Positions 32,055-43,565 of a stretch of 64,000 bases of DNA are shown here, one piece after another (the stretch's first letter is position 1; the number at the start of each line of letters is the position of its first letter). The DNA comes from Ahaetulla prasina (lineage: Eukaryota; Chordata; Lepidosauria; Squamata; Colubridae), in contig NC_080548.1 of assembly GCF_028640845.1 (NCBI RefSeq), positions 9,542,314 through 9,606,313 on the forward strand. Direction: 5' to 3'. A program made the position numbers and the translations under genes. The notes under the pieces are model-generated. The model was not told the DNA's origin and searched no databases. It was given only the letters and a program-made list of their open reading frames with translations.

Positions 32055-32827
32055 CAGTGGTCACCAACTGGTGGTCCGTGGACCACTAGTGGTCCGTGAG
32101 AAAATGTTGATGGTCCCCAGAAAAATTATTTGCATTTTTTATATTGCACTAAATCAGGGATCCTCAAACTACAGCCCCTGGGATGGATATGTGCAATGAA
32201 CGTTTGCGTTGCTGTAGAGAATCTCCCCCTTCGGGGTCTTTTTGTGTGGGTTGGAGGGGGGCAGAAATTCCGACTTGGGGTCTGCTTCAGCCTCCTGGTG
32301 TGGGGCTTTGGGTGAAAGCTGGACAGAAACGCTGCTGGTGGCAAAGAGCCAGAGGGCCTCGTTCCTGTGGGACTGCCTCATGGCCTGGAACTGGCTGACT
32401 ATCTCAGTCCGCTGAGCTTCCAGGCACCGGTACCTGGCCTTGCACTCCTGCAGGTCTTCCCTCTGCTTGGAAAGCTTATGCTTGTGGTCCTCAGTGAGGT
32501 GCTTCTGCTGAGCCTCCTTCTTGGCCAGATCCAATTTGAACTGAGCCAGCTGTTTTGCCAATTCTTTCTCATGGTGGCTGTTTAGCTCTAGCAACTGCTT
32601 CCCATTGGGGCCCTAAGGAACCTAGGTGGGCAGGCGAGTAGTGGCGAGTAGAGGCTGGCAAGGTGCCCCTCAACATGAGTGACACTGAGTTGGCCACACC
32701 CACTCAGTCACATGACCACCTAGTCATGCCCACCCAGCCAGTGATTAAGTAGATCATATTAGTGGTCCGCGGGATTTAAAATTATGAATTTAGTGGTCCC
32801 TGAGGTCCGAAAGGTTGGTGACCTCTG
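32055..32827. mobile_element. hAT element (773 bp) carrying a coiled-coil reading frame
   Basis: Left end CAGTGGTCACCAACTGGTGG, right end AAGGTTGGTGACCTCTG. Perfect 8-bp TSD CCCTAGAA (32047-32054, 32828-32835). No transposase. Instead the minus strand encodes a highly charged helical segment (see the next entry), and inside the left end a second hAT-like motif GGGATCCTCAAACTACAGCC occurs. The exact TSD suggests a fairly recent insertion. Confidence 0.9.
32169..32610 (-). pseudogene. Coiled-coil protein fragment inside a hAT, origin unknown
   Basis: An open frame on the minus strand from about 32610 to 32169, with a Met at 32594. Residues 1-86 from this Met are strongly helical and charged: MLELNSHHEKELAKQLAQFK, KKEAQQKHLTEDHKHKLSKQ, REDLQECKARYRCLEAQRTE, then SQFQAMRQSHRNEALWLFAT. 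The part after ATSS is Ser/Pro-rich and looks non-coding in origin. I do not recognise the parent gene. It is best read as a captured host exon or processed transcript. No promoter or splice context makes a functional gene likely. Confidence 0.55.
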
Positions 32828-32835
32828 CCCTAGAA

Positions 32836-34678
32836 TGCCCATTTCCCCCAGCCATGACAGCTAAGGGGATGTTACCCCTTGAGCACAAAGAACCGGCACC
32901 ATCATTCATGAATGGTGGTGGAATTAGTTGGGCACATCTGGAGCTGTGTATACTTCGCTGGTGTGCCTGTATTACTTAACTGGAAGAGCTCCAACCTTCT
33001 ACCATCTACCACAAAGCTAACAAGCCAGGGTGTGCTAGGAAACTGCCTTGCAATGCAACTCCACCCTTGGAATGTTGCTGCTGGGATATTCTTCCTCCTC
33101 CTTCTCCACCGCCTGGTTATCGTCCTCCTCTTCACTCCAAGAATGCCAAAAGGATCTATGGCACTTTGATGGCCTTTCAGTGTATAGAAAGGGGAAGCAG
33201 ATGGAGGCGCCTGGGAAAGGCCACTGAAAAAGAGAAGGATTTCCAAAACAAGTAAGTTACTTTTTTCCCCCCCATTATTACAATGGAGAGAGGAAGGAGA
33301 ATACCTCTGAATGACTGCGTGGCTAAACATGTTTTGACGTTCTTATGGCACCGAATCTAATGTCTGGAAAAATATGGGTTCAGCTCATATGCGGATATAG
33401 CTTTTAAAACCGATAGATGCAATTCTGGAAAAATTCTCCATCCCAATTGGGTCTTTGAAATGAAACGTGGCTGAAAAGAATCGCTTAGCAGGGAGGCAAA
33501 CGTCTGAGCTTGCATTAGAAACCGGAGAGGCAGTCTGCGGGTTTGAATGAATTAAGCAAAGGCTTTGGAATGTTTCAGGAGTTTCTGCAGTCGGTTTGGG
33601 ACTGTTTTAGAAGTGAGAAAGCATTGTGCACCTCTTCTTAGTTCTGGAGTAGAAGATCCCAGGGAAACTCTGCAGACGAAGGACAGACTAAAAGCAAGAA
33701 TGGGTCTCACCACCTTTGCATTTATTAAAATGAAGGCAATATCAAGAGTGAGTTGCAGTCTTTCAAAAGAGAACAGGGTCGATTTGATTTATAGCAAAAA
33801 AAAAATCAAACATTAAGTGTAATTACACTCTGCTACTTTTCAGCAGGGCCATTTAAAAATGAAGTTTAGATAGAAGCTCTGGTTTGGATCCAGAAAGTAC
33901 ATGCTATTAAAATCAGTGTCAACAATAGTGCATCATGGTTTCAGTGGGAACTGAAGTTTAGTTTAATTACATTTTGATCACACCGGAATGCTGCAGTTGA
34001 GTTGAGATAAAGGCTAGATCCAGACTAAGGCAGTCAAACTTCCACTGCTCTTGAAGTCCATGCGGCTTCAGTCATGAGCGGCTAAAGATATGATAGTTCT
34101 GAACAATAATAAGAGGTTCAAAGCTTTGTATTTGGGATTTTATCTTGAGGGTAATAGGAATTCATCCCTATCACTATCTTCTGACATAGGGTATTTGTCC
34201 TTCCAACGAGTCAACGGTTCACTTAGTGACTATCAGTTCCTTTGTAGAGATGACTGGAAAACATATCTATGGCTTCTTTCACAATAGACTCCATGGAGGA
34301 TTTTTTTCCATCCCAGATCACAAATTAGAGAAGAATAGAATTAATTTGTGCCTGAGAAAAACACCTAGCAACAGGAAGACTATCAGTGTTCTCAGCAGGG
34401 GGAAATCGGATTTGTAGTTTCTTTTCCCTTTTTAATGAGCAGGGTGAGATGCTCATTCTGTCTTTTTGAGAAGAGATTTGCAAACCAACAATTTTGTGTG
34501 CTCATTTTTTTTAAAACACAATCAAGACATTTACTAGATGCAGACTCAGAGATACACTTAGTGTACTTTCTAAACTTTACTTGATTTATGTATATATGAA
34601 AGAGTTTTAAAGTCCAGCATGCTTTCAATAGTGTTATCTTCTTCGCTGTAGACAAGTTATTCTGGCTTGTGTATACCG
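32836..34678. other. No recognised feature
   Basis: About 1.8 kb of apparently single-copy sequence. An ORF at 33067-33255 is followed by a donor-like CAAGTAAGTT at 33248-33257, but no acceptor or domain supports an exon. Confidence 0.45.
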
Positions 34679-35043
34679 TAGGTAGTCCTCAACTTACGAT
34701 CACAATTGGAACCAGAATATTTGTTGCAAAGCAAGGTAGTTATTGGGTAAGTTGTGCCCAATTTTATGACCTTCTTTGCCATGGTTGCTAAGCGATTCAC
34801 TCCAGTTGTTAAGTGAATCCAATTTCTCTTATTGACTTTGCTTGCTGGAAGCCAGCTGGGAAGGTCACAAATCATATGACCCTGGAATGCTGCAACCATT
34901 GTAAATACATCCCGGTTGCCAAGCACCGAGATTTTGATCACATGCCTGTGGAAATGCGATGGTTGTAAATGCAGGAACCAGTCATAAGTTACTTTTTTCA
35001 GTGCCATTGTAACTTCAAATGGTTGCAAGTCAAGGACTACCTA
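34679..35043 (+). mobile_element. TA-type MITE
   Basis: TAGGTAGTCCTCAACTTACG at the left and GCAAGTCAAGGACTACCTA at the right. Interior ATTTTGATCACATGCCTGTG as in other copies. Terminal bases have mutated. Confidence 0.85.
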
Positions 35044-35453
35044 TGAATTATATTACACTGCATTACACTATACAAGAATAGTTGCTAGGAATTGTAATCC
35101 CACAAATTTTGGAGTGCATCCTTTTGGGACAAAGCTGTTCATACGTTCTGGATTTTATCTAAGAGAGCACTTATGCTTTAATTCATGTTATAAGCAGAAA
35201 GGCAGCTGCTACTTAGTTGGCTTTTAATTTTGCATGCACACTTCATCTAAGTAAAATAGACTTCTGGAAAAGTCCAAAAGAGAGGCACTGTGGAATATCA
35301 GCTTCGATCAGTTCTTGCAGATGCATCCTTATACTTGTGTATAGATATTGAAGGACATCTCTCCTTGTTTATGGCTTGACTTATAATGGTGTAGACCTCA
35401 TATCACCCATGTTATCTTGCCCAACTCCCTACATGCACTGCAAATATTTAAAA
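35044..35453. other. No recognised feature
   Basis: AT-rich non-coding sequence. Confidence 0.5.
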
Positions 35454-35836
35454 AATTATTGTTGTTGTTGTTAGTTGTGAAGCTGTGTCTTACCCATTGT
35501 GACCCCATGAACAATTTTCCTCCTGTCCTCCTTCCTTCCTTCCTGTCCTCTACCATCCCCCAGAGTCCATTTAAGCTCATGCCGACTGCTTCAGTGACTT
35601 CATCCAGCCACCTTGTCCACTGTCGTCCCCTTCTTCTTTTGCCCTCAATCTTTCCCAGCATTAGGCTCTTCTCCAGTGAGTCCTTCCTTCTCATTAGGTG
35701 GCCAAAGTATTTGAGTTTCATCCTCAGGATCTGGCCTTCTAAAGAGCAGTCAGGGTTGATCTCCTCTAAGACTGACCGGTTTGATCACCTTGCAGTCCAA
35801 GGGACTTGCAGGAGTCTTCTCCAGTACCAGAGGACA
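35454..35836 (-). pseudogene. Bov-B (RTE) LINE 3' end, minus strand
   Basis: Reverse frame MKLKYFGHLMRRKDSLEKSL, MLGKIEGKRRRGRQWTRWLD and MSLNGLWGMVEDRKEGR: the extreme C-terminus of the Bov-B ORF, then its short 3' UTR with a TTGTTGTTGTTGTTAGTTG edge. 5'-truncated. Confidence 0.93.
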
Positions 35837-36599
35837 AAATAATTTTTAAAATTATTTAAAAATAACTACTACTGTACCCACCATATACTGTATGAAAAAA
35901 AAAATGATAACCCAACTACAACACTTTTCTTTATAAGAAGAACCAGCTTCCAAAATGGAGCACAGTTCTCAGGTCCAAGAGATTGAAGAAGGTGAGGAGA
36001 GCAGGTCTTCTATCCAGGCCATGATAACTTCCAGTCCACTGGATGATTAATTATGTGTCAGTTCAAGTTTAGGAGGAATTGCCTGCGCCAACCCTTCCAT
36101 TAAACAGAATGAGGCAACGGCCTCAGGTGTCAGATCCTATGGGTAAGCAACTGGAGTTACCAGCTATTCCTCTTGAACTTGCTAGCCATTTCCTTTCAGT
36201 AACTGAGCCACAAGGAGATTCCAGACTGTCCTGAGCTCCCAAACTAGTATTACTTTTGGTATGGGTTTTTTTTTTTAAGTGAATCTCTTCCTGAAGCCAA
36301 AATAAAATTCTTCTCATTTTCTACTGATGGAAGAAGAGAATCTGTGCCATTTTGTTCTTCTCCATGGGTAGCAAAATGTCGTGGACCACCTCTAAGAGGG
36401 CATTGGAAAAGATGCTTCTGTGAGCTCCTATCCTCAGTAAGGGCATCTTCTCATCTCCTATCATTTCTCCTCTGCTTGTCCACCTCTGCTGGGCTCAATT
36501 CACTTTTTAGACCAGAAGGAAAGCAGTGGACAATGATATTCCATTTCCTTACACCTCTGGGTATAAGGAACAGGAAAGGACATTATTAAGGAGAGAAGG
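35837..36599. other. No recognised feature
   Basis: Non-coding. A T-run lies at 36267-36276. Confidence 0.5.
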
Positions 36600-36645
36600 A
36601 AGAGAAAGAGCACTCTAAGTATGATGAACAATTGAAGGAACTAGG

Positions 36646-37077
36646 CAGTGGTGGGATTAGAAAATTTAACAACCGGTTCACTGCCCGGTTGCTGGGTGGG
36701 TGTGGCCATGGGGGGCATGGCCTACTCGGCCTCCTGCATCATGGGGGAGAGGCTTTTTGCCCTCCTGAGGCTCCAGAGGCTTTCCTTGAGCCTCCAGGAG
36801 GTTGAAAATGGCCTCCCCTGGGCGCCGGAGGCTCTCCGGAGGCTGGAAATGAGCTCGTTTCTGGACTTCTGGTAGGCCCATTTTTCACCCACCCAGAGCC
36901 TCTGCACAGGCCCTGCATTTACCTCACATCCAAAACGGGCCACATGTAGACTCCTGGGAGGGGACGGGCAGGGTGGACAGGGTCAGCCAGTCCTTGGAAC
37001 AACCGGTTTGGCAAACCAGATTAAAATTAACATCCGGTTTGTCCGAACCGGTCTGAACCAGCTGAATCCCACCTCCA
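36646..37077. mobile_element. hAT-type element (432 bp) nested in CR1
   Basis: Termini CAGTGGTGGGATTAGAAAAT and CAGCTGAATCCCACCTCCA. Flanks GAACTAGG and GAACTAGA (7 of 8). The GC-rich interior (GGCTTTCCTTGAGCCTCCAG, CTCCTGGGAGGGGACGGGCA) is shared with 39550-39934. Confidence 0.9.
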
Positions 37078-37228
37078 GAACTAGATATGTCCAGTCTAAT
37101 GAAGAAAAGGACTGAGGTGAAATGATTGCACTTTTCTAGTACTTGATGGTCTTTCACAGAAAAGAGGGATTGACCTATTCTCCAAAGCATCTGAAGGCAG
37201 GACAAGGAGTAAGGGGTGGATGCTCATT

Positions 37229-37877
37229 TTTTTTTTTTTTTAGTTTATTTTATTTTAAAAAAAATTTTTAACATTACAAACAAACAAACAAAAAAAAAAA
37301 AGAAAATACATTTTTCCACCCTTGTGCTATATATATATAAAAAGGAAGATTTGGGTCTTCGGATATGTCCTCATGATTGCCAAAATCCACGTTCTCGAGG
37401 TACAGGTACCGAGGCGTCCAATGTTCCAAGCGCATAGTCCACGAATGGTTTCCAAGTCTTCCAGAAAATATCTTCTTTATACACACCACTTCTAATTTTA
37501 ATATCACATGTCATTTTATCATTTAAGGCTAATTTCCACATTTCAGAATTCCACTCTTCTATTCTAAAAATCACATCTAATTTCCAATATCTAGCTATTA
37601 TAATTCTACCTATTATAATCATAATTCTAATCAATTCTTTTTCATATTTTGTTAATTCTATTTCCTTAATTACCAACAATAATATAGTTTCCACTCTCAA
37701 TATTATTACTTTCCCCATCATTTCAAATATCATTTTCTCCAATTGTTGCCAAAACTTTTTAACCTTATCACATTTATACCACATATGTTCGTAAGTCCCC
37801 GATTCCATCTCACATCTCCAACATTTTTTACTATTTTTTTTATCCATTTGTGACAACCTTTTTTAAGATTGTCACAA
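37229..37877 (-). pseudogene. L1 LINE 3' end, minus strand, in CR1
   Basis: The reverse frame (37856-37371) reads KKNSKKCWRCEMESGTYEHM, WYKCDKVKKFWQQLEKMIFE and EIELTKYEKELIRIMIIIGR, the C-terminal zinc-knuckle region of L1 ORF2 (CWRC...H). A poly(T) on the + strand at 37229 is the L1 poly(A) tail. Perfect 18-bp TSD AAGGGGTGGATGCTCATT (37211-37228, 37878-37895). Confidence 0.95.
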
Positions 37878-38034
37878 AAGGGGTGGATGCTCATTAAAAA
37901 GAGATCCAACCTAGGACAAAGGAGAAATTTCCTGACAGTGAGAATAATCAATCAGTAGAATGGCTTGCCTGCCGAAGTTGTGAGTGTTCCATCACTGGAG
38001 GTTTTCAAGAAGAGACTGGACAGACATTTGACAG

Positions 38035-38413
38035 TCTTTGGTGCTCTCTCAGCTTCATTATTTTCTTGCAGGCATTTCATTACCCAACTAGGTAACATCA
38101 TCAGTGCTAGAAAGATTTCCCCTGTGTTTTAACATACTAGTGGCTTCCCCTGTTAGTGGATTGGAGAGTTCTTGATGGGTCCTTGCTTAGGCTGTTGTTT
38201 ATTGTTAATTCAGTAAAACAAGTAAAAATAGTAAAATCAATGCAGAGAAAAAAAAGCTAATCGTAAACAACAGCCTAATCAAGGAACCACCAAAAACACT
38301 CCTACCAAAAGTAACAGGAAATAGAGAGCAAACCTCACTTTTTTCTAGCTCTGATGATGTCACCTAGTTGGGTAATGAAATATCTGAAAGAAAACAACCA
38401 AAAGAGCATCAAG
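38035..38413. mobile_element. Penelope-like terminal repeats in hairpin arrangement
   Basis: Left arm TTTCATTACCCAACTAGGTA ACATCATCAG... mirrors right arm ...CTGATGATGTCACCTAGTTG GGTAATGAAA. The arms extend to GGCTGTTGTTTA / TAAACAACAGCC, about 180 bp each. Single arms of the same repeat occur at 41500-41650 and 51605-51700. Inverted terminal repeats are known for Penelope-like elements; the assignment here rests on recall of the motif. Confidence 0.65.
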
Positions 38414-38645
38414 AGTGGTTAGAGTGCAGTACTGCAGGCTACTTCTGCTGATCACCGGCTGCCAGCAGTTTGGCAGATCAAATCTCACCAGGCTTAAGGT
38501 TGACTCAGCCTTCCATCCTTCCGAGGTGGGCAAAATAAGGACCCAGATTGTTGGGGGTCATATGCTGACTCTGTAAACTGCTTAGAGAGTGCTGTAAAGC
38601 ACTGTAAAGTAGAATATAAGTCCAAGTGCTATTGCTATTGCTATC
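38414..38645 (+). mobile_element. tRNA-derived SINE
   Basis: GTGGTTAGAGTGCAGTACTG head, GCCAGCAGTTTGGCAGATCA, AGGTTGACTCAGCCTTCCAT, ACCCAGATTGTTGGGGGTCA and a GTGCTATTGCTATTGCTAT tail. Confidence 0.88.
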
Positions 38646-39549
38646 AAAGAGTCCACAAGTCAACAGTGAGCTACAAATATTTAATTCTATGAGACTCAGA
38701 AGCCTTTACACTTATTTCATAATAAAGTGGGCAAAAGATTGATTGTTGTCTCCTTTTTTTTCCCCTCTGCAACCCTCTCTCCATCTCTCTGCAGTGTCCC
38801 TGAATGCCCAGGGTTCATTTCAATCCCAAAAAAAGAAATCTCAAAGTCTCTCATCAGATTTTTTTTCTCTGCTCTTGAGAAATTTTGGAGAACTTCTCCT
38901 TTGTCTGAAAATCAGAAAATGATCCAGTCAGTTTCTCCACAAATTTGCTGGCAAATTGCACCTAGCGCTAAAAAAAACCACCAATCCAAATCAGCGATGG
39001 AGAAAATCTTGTCATTGGTTTAATTGCTATCTTCCCACATATGAAAAGTAGCTAAACTTGAGGCTTATCAATATGATATACATCCTTAAAACTTCACAGG
39101 GTTTCCACGGGTGGGGCATTCCAGAAAAAAATTACATTGGTATCACAGGGAGCTGGATGGAGAAGAAAACAAACACAGATGCAAAGAATGAGTTCTACAC
39201 ACATCCTAGGAATAACCTGATCTTATGTAGGCCAGTAGATACATTCCTGGAACTGGGTGGTACCACATTAGCTATTTTGGCTTGAAGAGGTAATTTCCTT
39301 ATGTCCTTTATGATGCACCTCTTGCTATCAGTTCTAATCATGTGCTGAGACCCTCTTAATATAGTTGAGCTGGTTATGCTCCATAACTATCTGGAGCCAG
39401 CTTTGTAACAGGTAGCTGCAATTAAAAATACATATTGGGACATTTTCATGGATTTCCAAGAATACCGATTGTATTATTTTGTACAATTACAGATGCTTTG
39501 TAAGATGTTAGGACTACATAGTAGATACGGTGGTTGTTACCATACAGGT
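38646..39549. other. No recognised feature
   Basis: About 900 bp of non-coding sequence. Confidence 0.5.
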
Positions 39550-39934
39550 AAGTCGGGGGGGGTTCAAAATTTTTAGCAAGGGGTTCTCTGCCTGGTTGCT
39601 GGGTGGGCGTGGCCTAGTCGACCTCCTGCACCACAGTGGGGGTGGGGTGTTTTTGCCCTCCCTGGGTTCCGGAGGCTTTCTTCAAGCTTCCAGGAGGGTG
39701 AAAACGGGCCCGCTTCTGGCCTTCTTGAACTTACGGTAGGCCAGTTTTTTGCCCTCCCTGAGCCTCTGCACGCGCCCTGCACTTACCTTACAAAATGAGC
39801 CACGTGGGGACTCCTGGGAGGGGTGGGGTGGGTGGGGCCAGCCAGGAGTGGGATTTGAGGGTTCTCCAAACTGCACAGAATTTTAGCTAGAGATTCTTCC
39901 AAACCCCTGCAAACCCCCAACAACCCACCCCTGA
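39550..39934. mobile_element. hAT-type element, long form
   Basis: Left part GGGGGGGTTCAAAATTTTTA, right end CCAACAACCCACCCCTG. Interior GGTGGGCGTGGCCTAGTCGA and GGAGGCTTTCTTCAAGCTTC match 36646-37077. Confidence 0.78.
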
Positions 39935-40224
39935 TATAAGCTCCATAATGACATCTAGCTGACCATTATTGGGGGGAAAAGTAAAGTGAATTATATGACT
40001 TGATTCAAAAGATGCTTGTCTCTTAGTAGTTTCATTTAAACTCCAAACAAGCCCTATAAGAAAAGTATGGATTAGATGTCCTCGTGAAAACTATCAGTAA
40101 CATTATTATGATATAGAACATCTGTCCCCAACTGATGCATTCCAGATAAATTAGACAACAATTCCCATAACTACAAAGCATTATTTTAATTAATGAATTA
40201 ATTCATATCATGTTTATAAATATT

Positions 40225-40400
40225 ATTTTTATAAATAACTCAAGGCAGCAAGCAGATGTAATATTCCTTTCTCTTCCTATGTTCCCCACAACAACCCTCT
40301 GAGACGGGTAGGGCCAAGGTCACCAACCAGTTTTCATGCCTAAGAAAGGGCTAGAACTCACAATCTCCCAGTTTTTCGCCTGGTGCCTTAACCACGTTAT
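40225..40400 (-). mobile_element. tRNA-derived-like SINE, minus strand
   Basis: + strand CTCAAGGCAGCAAGCAGATG, AACAACCCTCTGAGACGGGT, CTAGAACTCACAATCTCCCA and GCCTGGTGCCTTAACCACGT (reversed tRNA-like head). Confidence 0.65.
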
Positions 40401-41167
40401 GATTGGGTAGTCATGGAAGCAGTTATGGGTGAGTCAGTGTAAATCCTTTGTACATAAGTAAGCCATGTATTTATTCATTCCACCAAATTTCTATATTCTT
40501 TAATACTCTTATAAATTGTATGCAGCTTTTCATTACATCCATCTTTTACAGGTTTCTCTGACAGATCCACATCTGAATGCAATTTTCCCTAACAGATGTA
40601 TTTTTGTACACAGCTATGCCTAATATATACTTTTTGTATGCAATTCTTTCCAATACGTGTCTTTTTCCCCTACACAGTAATTCTAAATGGGTATTATTCT
40701 ATTTGCAAGTTTCCCAAATGGATCACTGTCATATGAATTTCATTTTAGAAGTGAAGGATATTTCAAAATGGGTATAATCAAATGTGGTACATTATTTGGC
40801 CATTCATGCCACGATCAAGCCATTTGGCTGTTCTTCTCAAAGGGAATGAACTTTTTACATAAAAATTCTGCTGCCAGACTAGCTGATCCAGGCTTTTTGG
40901 GGGGGGAGGGGAGGGATAACTGCTCTGAATACCAAGCAACAGGAGTTAGAAATTATGTAGAAATCATTAACCCAAAGATTTGGAAAACACCACATTTCTT
41001 TTCAATTCTAGGTGACCAGACAGGAACTGTTGAAAGGACAACATTCCATCAGGCCTAGTAGTTTGGATGCCCTGCATGACAAACCAAATGCTTGGCTATA
41101 TACTGTATATTTACTTATTTTTAAATAAGAATGTTTTTAAATATATTTTAAATGTTGTTTTTTTAAA
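40401..41167. other. No recognised feature
   Basis: AT-rich non-coding with repeated AACAGATGTATTTTTGTAC-like short motifs. No named repeat. Confidence 0.5.
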
Positions 41168-41215
41168 AATAAGACGACCTCCAAGATCCCTTCCAGCTCT
41201 ATTGCTTGATTGCTT
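41168..41215 (+). mobile_element. CR1 3' terminus, very short
   Basis: GACCTCCAAGATCCCTTCCA GCTCTATTGCTTGATTGCTT: the last bases of a CR1 copy. Confidence 0.7.
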
Positions 41216-41650
41216 GATGTTTCTTAGATGCTTAGGACAGCTTCACAGAGGATCATCAGGAAGACAACAATTCCAGGCCAAACATTCCTTCCATTTGTCT
41301 CAGATTGTCTCAAATGAGAATATCAAAAAGGCTAAAATACCTCCTAGCCAGCAATCAACACCCAGATAAGCCCAGATTAACACCTAGTTAACAGTCTAGT
41401 TTTAAGATTAAAACTAGACCAACAACCAAGCAATAAACAATATCCCAATCAAGGAACTACCAACTCAGACAAATAATAAGTCAACAACAACCTAAATAAG
41501 AAACCACTAACAACTCACCCACCAACATCGATCGGGCAATAACGATCGCGGTATATAAACAGAGGGAAACCCTACTTCCTTCTAGCACTGATGATATTAC
41601 CTAGTTTGGTAATGAAACTCTGCAAGAAAACAACCAAACTCAGAGAGCAC
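41216..41650. mobile_element. Penelope-like terminal repeat, single arm
   Basis: CACTGATGATATTACCTAGT TTGGTAATGAAACTCTGCAA GAAAACAACCAAACTC, as at 38340-38410. Upstream AATATCCCAATCAAGGAACT also matches that repeat. The left edge is uncertain. Confidence 0.6.
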
Positions 41651-42684
41651 CAAGGATCCTTCCATTTTCTCTCCTTTTTTAAACTAACTTTAATGAGCAT
41701 GATTTCAAAATAAGAGAGTTTTCAGTTGTTCTCCAATGCTATCCTGATCCTGTAACATTCATTTGTCCAGCACATACTGCAATCTCAGCTGCTTCTTGCA
41801 CCATGTTCTATTGCTTTTTGTCTTCTGAATATGGAAGGGAAAGCTCTCTTTTGTAAAATTAATTTCTTATTCTTACTGTTTTGCCTTTTGGCTCAAGGAA
41901 GAGGAGGGAGATATATGTGGAGCGGAATTTATTTATTCGAAAGACACCTCGTTTCTTTTGATTCACTCCCAGTGGAAAGGTTGAAACGACCGAAGTTGAT
42001 GGGTTTGCTGATCTGAAGGATCAGACATTGTGAGTCATCCTTCCTTCCTGCCACGTTGTTTTATTAGCTGCTGTGGCTTAGATTCCTTTTTCTTTTTTTT
42101 TTCTTTTTAAAGTTAGTCCTTATATAAGCAAGTGATATATGATAATGTTCAAAAAGCCCCCTGGGATTTTTCTCTACCAGTTTCCATTCAACTGAAGAAA
42201 GAGAATTAAATTTCAAAATTTCTCTCAGCACAGAAAAAAAACCCAGTGAAAATCTTGTAGGTAGAATGTAAGTTAGGAATGAAATAGTAAAAAGCTACTT
42301 TTGTGGGTGTGATAACCAGTGTAAATGTTCCGTCTTCAATCTTTTGCAGATCTGCGGCCTCCCAGGGCTTCCCACATTTCATTAAATCCCCCCAAAACAG
42401 ACCTAATTAGGGTGTTCCTTCCAGGAGCTTTTCCTAATAGGAAATCTGAGCTTCAAAGTTGTCTTCAGCTCTAGAAATAGCATAAAACTCTGAGTAATGG
42501 AATTACAGAGAGCATAGAATCATAGAGTTAGAAGGGGCCAGTCAGAACATGGATTCCAAGCCTCAACATAGTACCAGAATCATGATTAAAATATCTCAGC
42601 AAGAGACATTTGCACACTCTCCTGCCACGCTGGTGGCCAGGTTCTCAACAAGCCACGGCCAGGGGTAAAGGACCCCTGTCTTAT
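41651..42684. other. No recognised feature
   Basis: About 1 kb of non-coding sequence. Confidence 0.5.
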
Positions 42685-42806
42685 CCCAAAAGTGCTTTTT
42701 TAAGAGGCAACTGGACTTTTTGGTTTTTCTTTGAAGGCGTTTTGCTTCTCATCCAAGGAGCTTCTTCAGCTCTGACTGGATGGTGGGGAATGGAAGGATT
42801 TATACT

Positions 42807-42943
42807 CAGTGGTGGGATTCAAGTAATTTAACAGCCGGTTCTCTGCCCTAATGATTTCTTCCAACAACCAGTTTGCCAAACTGCTCAGAAAGTTAACAAC
42901 CGGTTCTTCCAAAGTTGTGCAACCTGGCTGAATCCCACCACTG
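42807..42943. mobile_element. 137-bp hAT element with perfect TSD
   Basis: Termini CAGTGGTGGGATTCAAG and GGCTGAATCCCACCACTG. Perfect TSD TTTATACT (42799-42806, 42944-42951). Same subfamily and length as 16952-17088. Confidence 0.95.
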
Positions 42944-43113
42944 TTTATACTCCTTGCAAACAGCTGGTCATTTCTATTCTTTTAGTGAGTCATTAAGGCC
43001 ACCTTGAGGTTTATCGGTGTCCCCAGAGTCACCTGAGTGGTGCAAATGAGTGTGGAGCCTTCTTGAAGCTGTTGAAATGACAGTTGTAGAGTGGAGATAG
43101 ATAATGTCATATC

Positions 43114-43279
43114 CAGGGGTGGGTTTCACTTACCTTTGCTACTGGTTCTCTCATGCATGCACCCCATCTATGCATGCGCAGATCATATTTGATGACATCT
43201 AGGTGGGTGGGTGGAGCCTCCCACTGCTACTGCTACCAGTTTGCCTGAACCGGGGTGAACCAGTAGCAACCCACCACTG
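43114..43279. mobile_element. 166-bp hAT element with perfect TSD
   Basis: Termini CAGGGGTGGGTTTCACTTAC and AGCAACCCACCACTG. Perfect TSD GTCATATC (43106-43113, 43280-43287). Same subfamily as 8535-8694. Confidence 0.95.
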
Positions 43280-43565
43280 GTCATATCCCTCCCTGTCTGT
43301 TGAGAGAGGGCTATTCAATTTTGACACAGATGGCTTCTTTGACCCCTCTTTCAACCAGTAGTCCTCTCTGTCCGAAATGTGGACCTTGCTGTCATCAAAA
43401 GAGTGGCCTTGGTCTTTTAAATGAAGATGGACGGCTGAATCGAAAGCGAAATGTCTTCAAAGGAAAACAAGAAAGTCCAATTGCCTCTTGAGAAAAGCAC
43501 CTGTGGAACAACCATGACCCAGATGTTTGAGAACCTCCATAGACCCCTTCTTAGAACATTCAGGA

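Larger units (their letters stand above)
36600..38034 (+). pseudogene. CR1 LINE 3' end with nested hAT and L1
   Basis: CR1 pieces: GATGAACAATTGAAGGAACT (to 36645), TATGTCCAGTCTAATGAAG (37086 on, to 37228) and GGAGAAATTTCCTGACAGTG to ACTGGACAGACATTTG (37896-38034). The hAT at 36646-37077 and L1 at 37229-37877 are secondary. The CR1 3' UTR is cut at 38034 by a Penelope-like hairpin. Confidence 0.92.
42685..43565 (-). pseudogene. Penelope-like element relic with two hAT insertions
   Basis: The minus strand near 43440-43300 reads AVHLHLKDQGHSFDDSKVHI then SDREDYWLKEG, matching the GIY-YIG-end region of vertebrate Penelope-like elements (HSFxDxxVxILDREDRW). The next residues shift frame (KEAICVKIE, stop, PSLNRQGG). 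Terminal repeats are inverted: GCTTCTCATCCAAGGAGCTT at the left against GAAAGCGAAATGTCTTCAAA / AAGTCCAATTGCCTCTTGAG at the right. Confidence 0.82.

Noticed and set aside
33067..33255. Possible exon with a donor-like CAAGTAAGTT
   Set aside because: No acceptor with a polypyrimidine tract and AG at the right place, no conserved protein segment.
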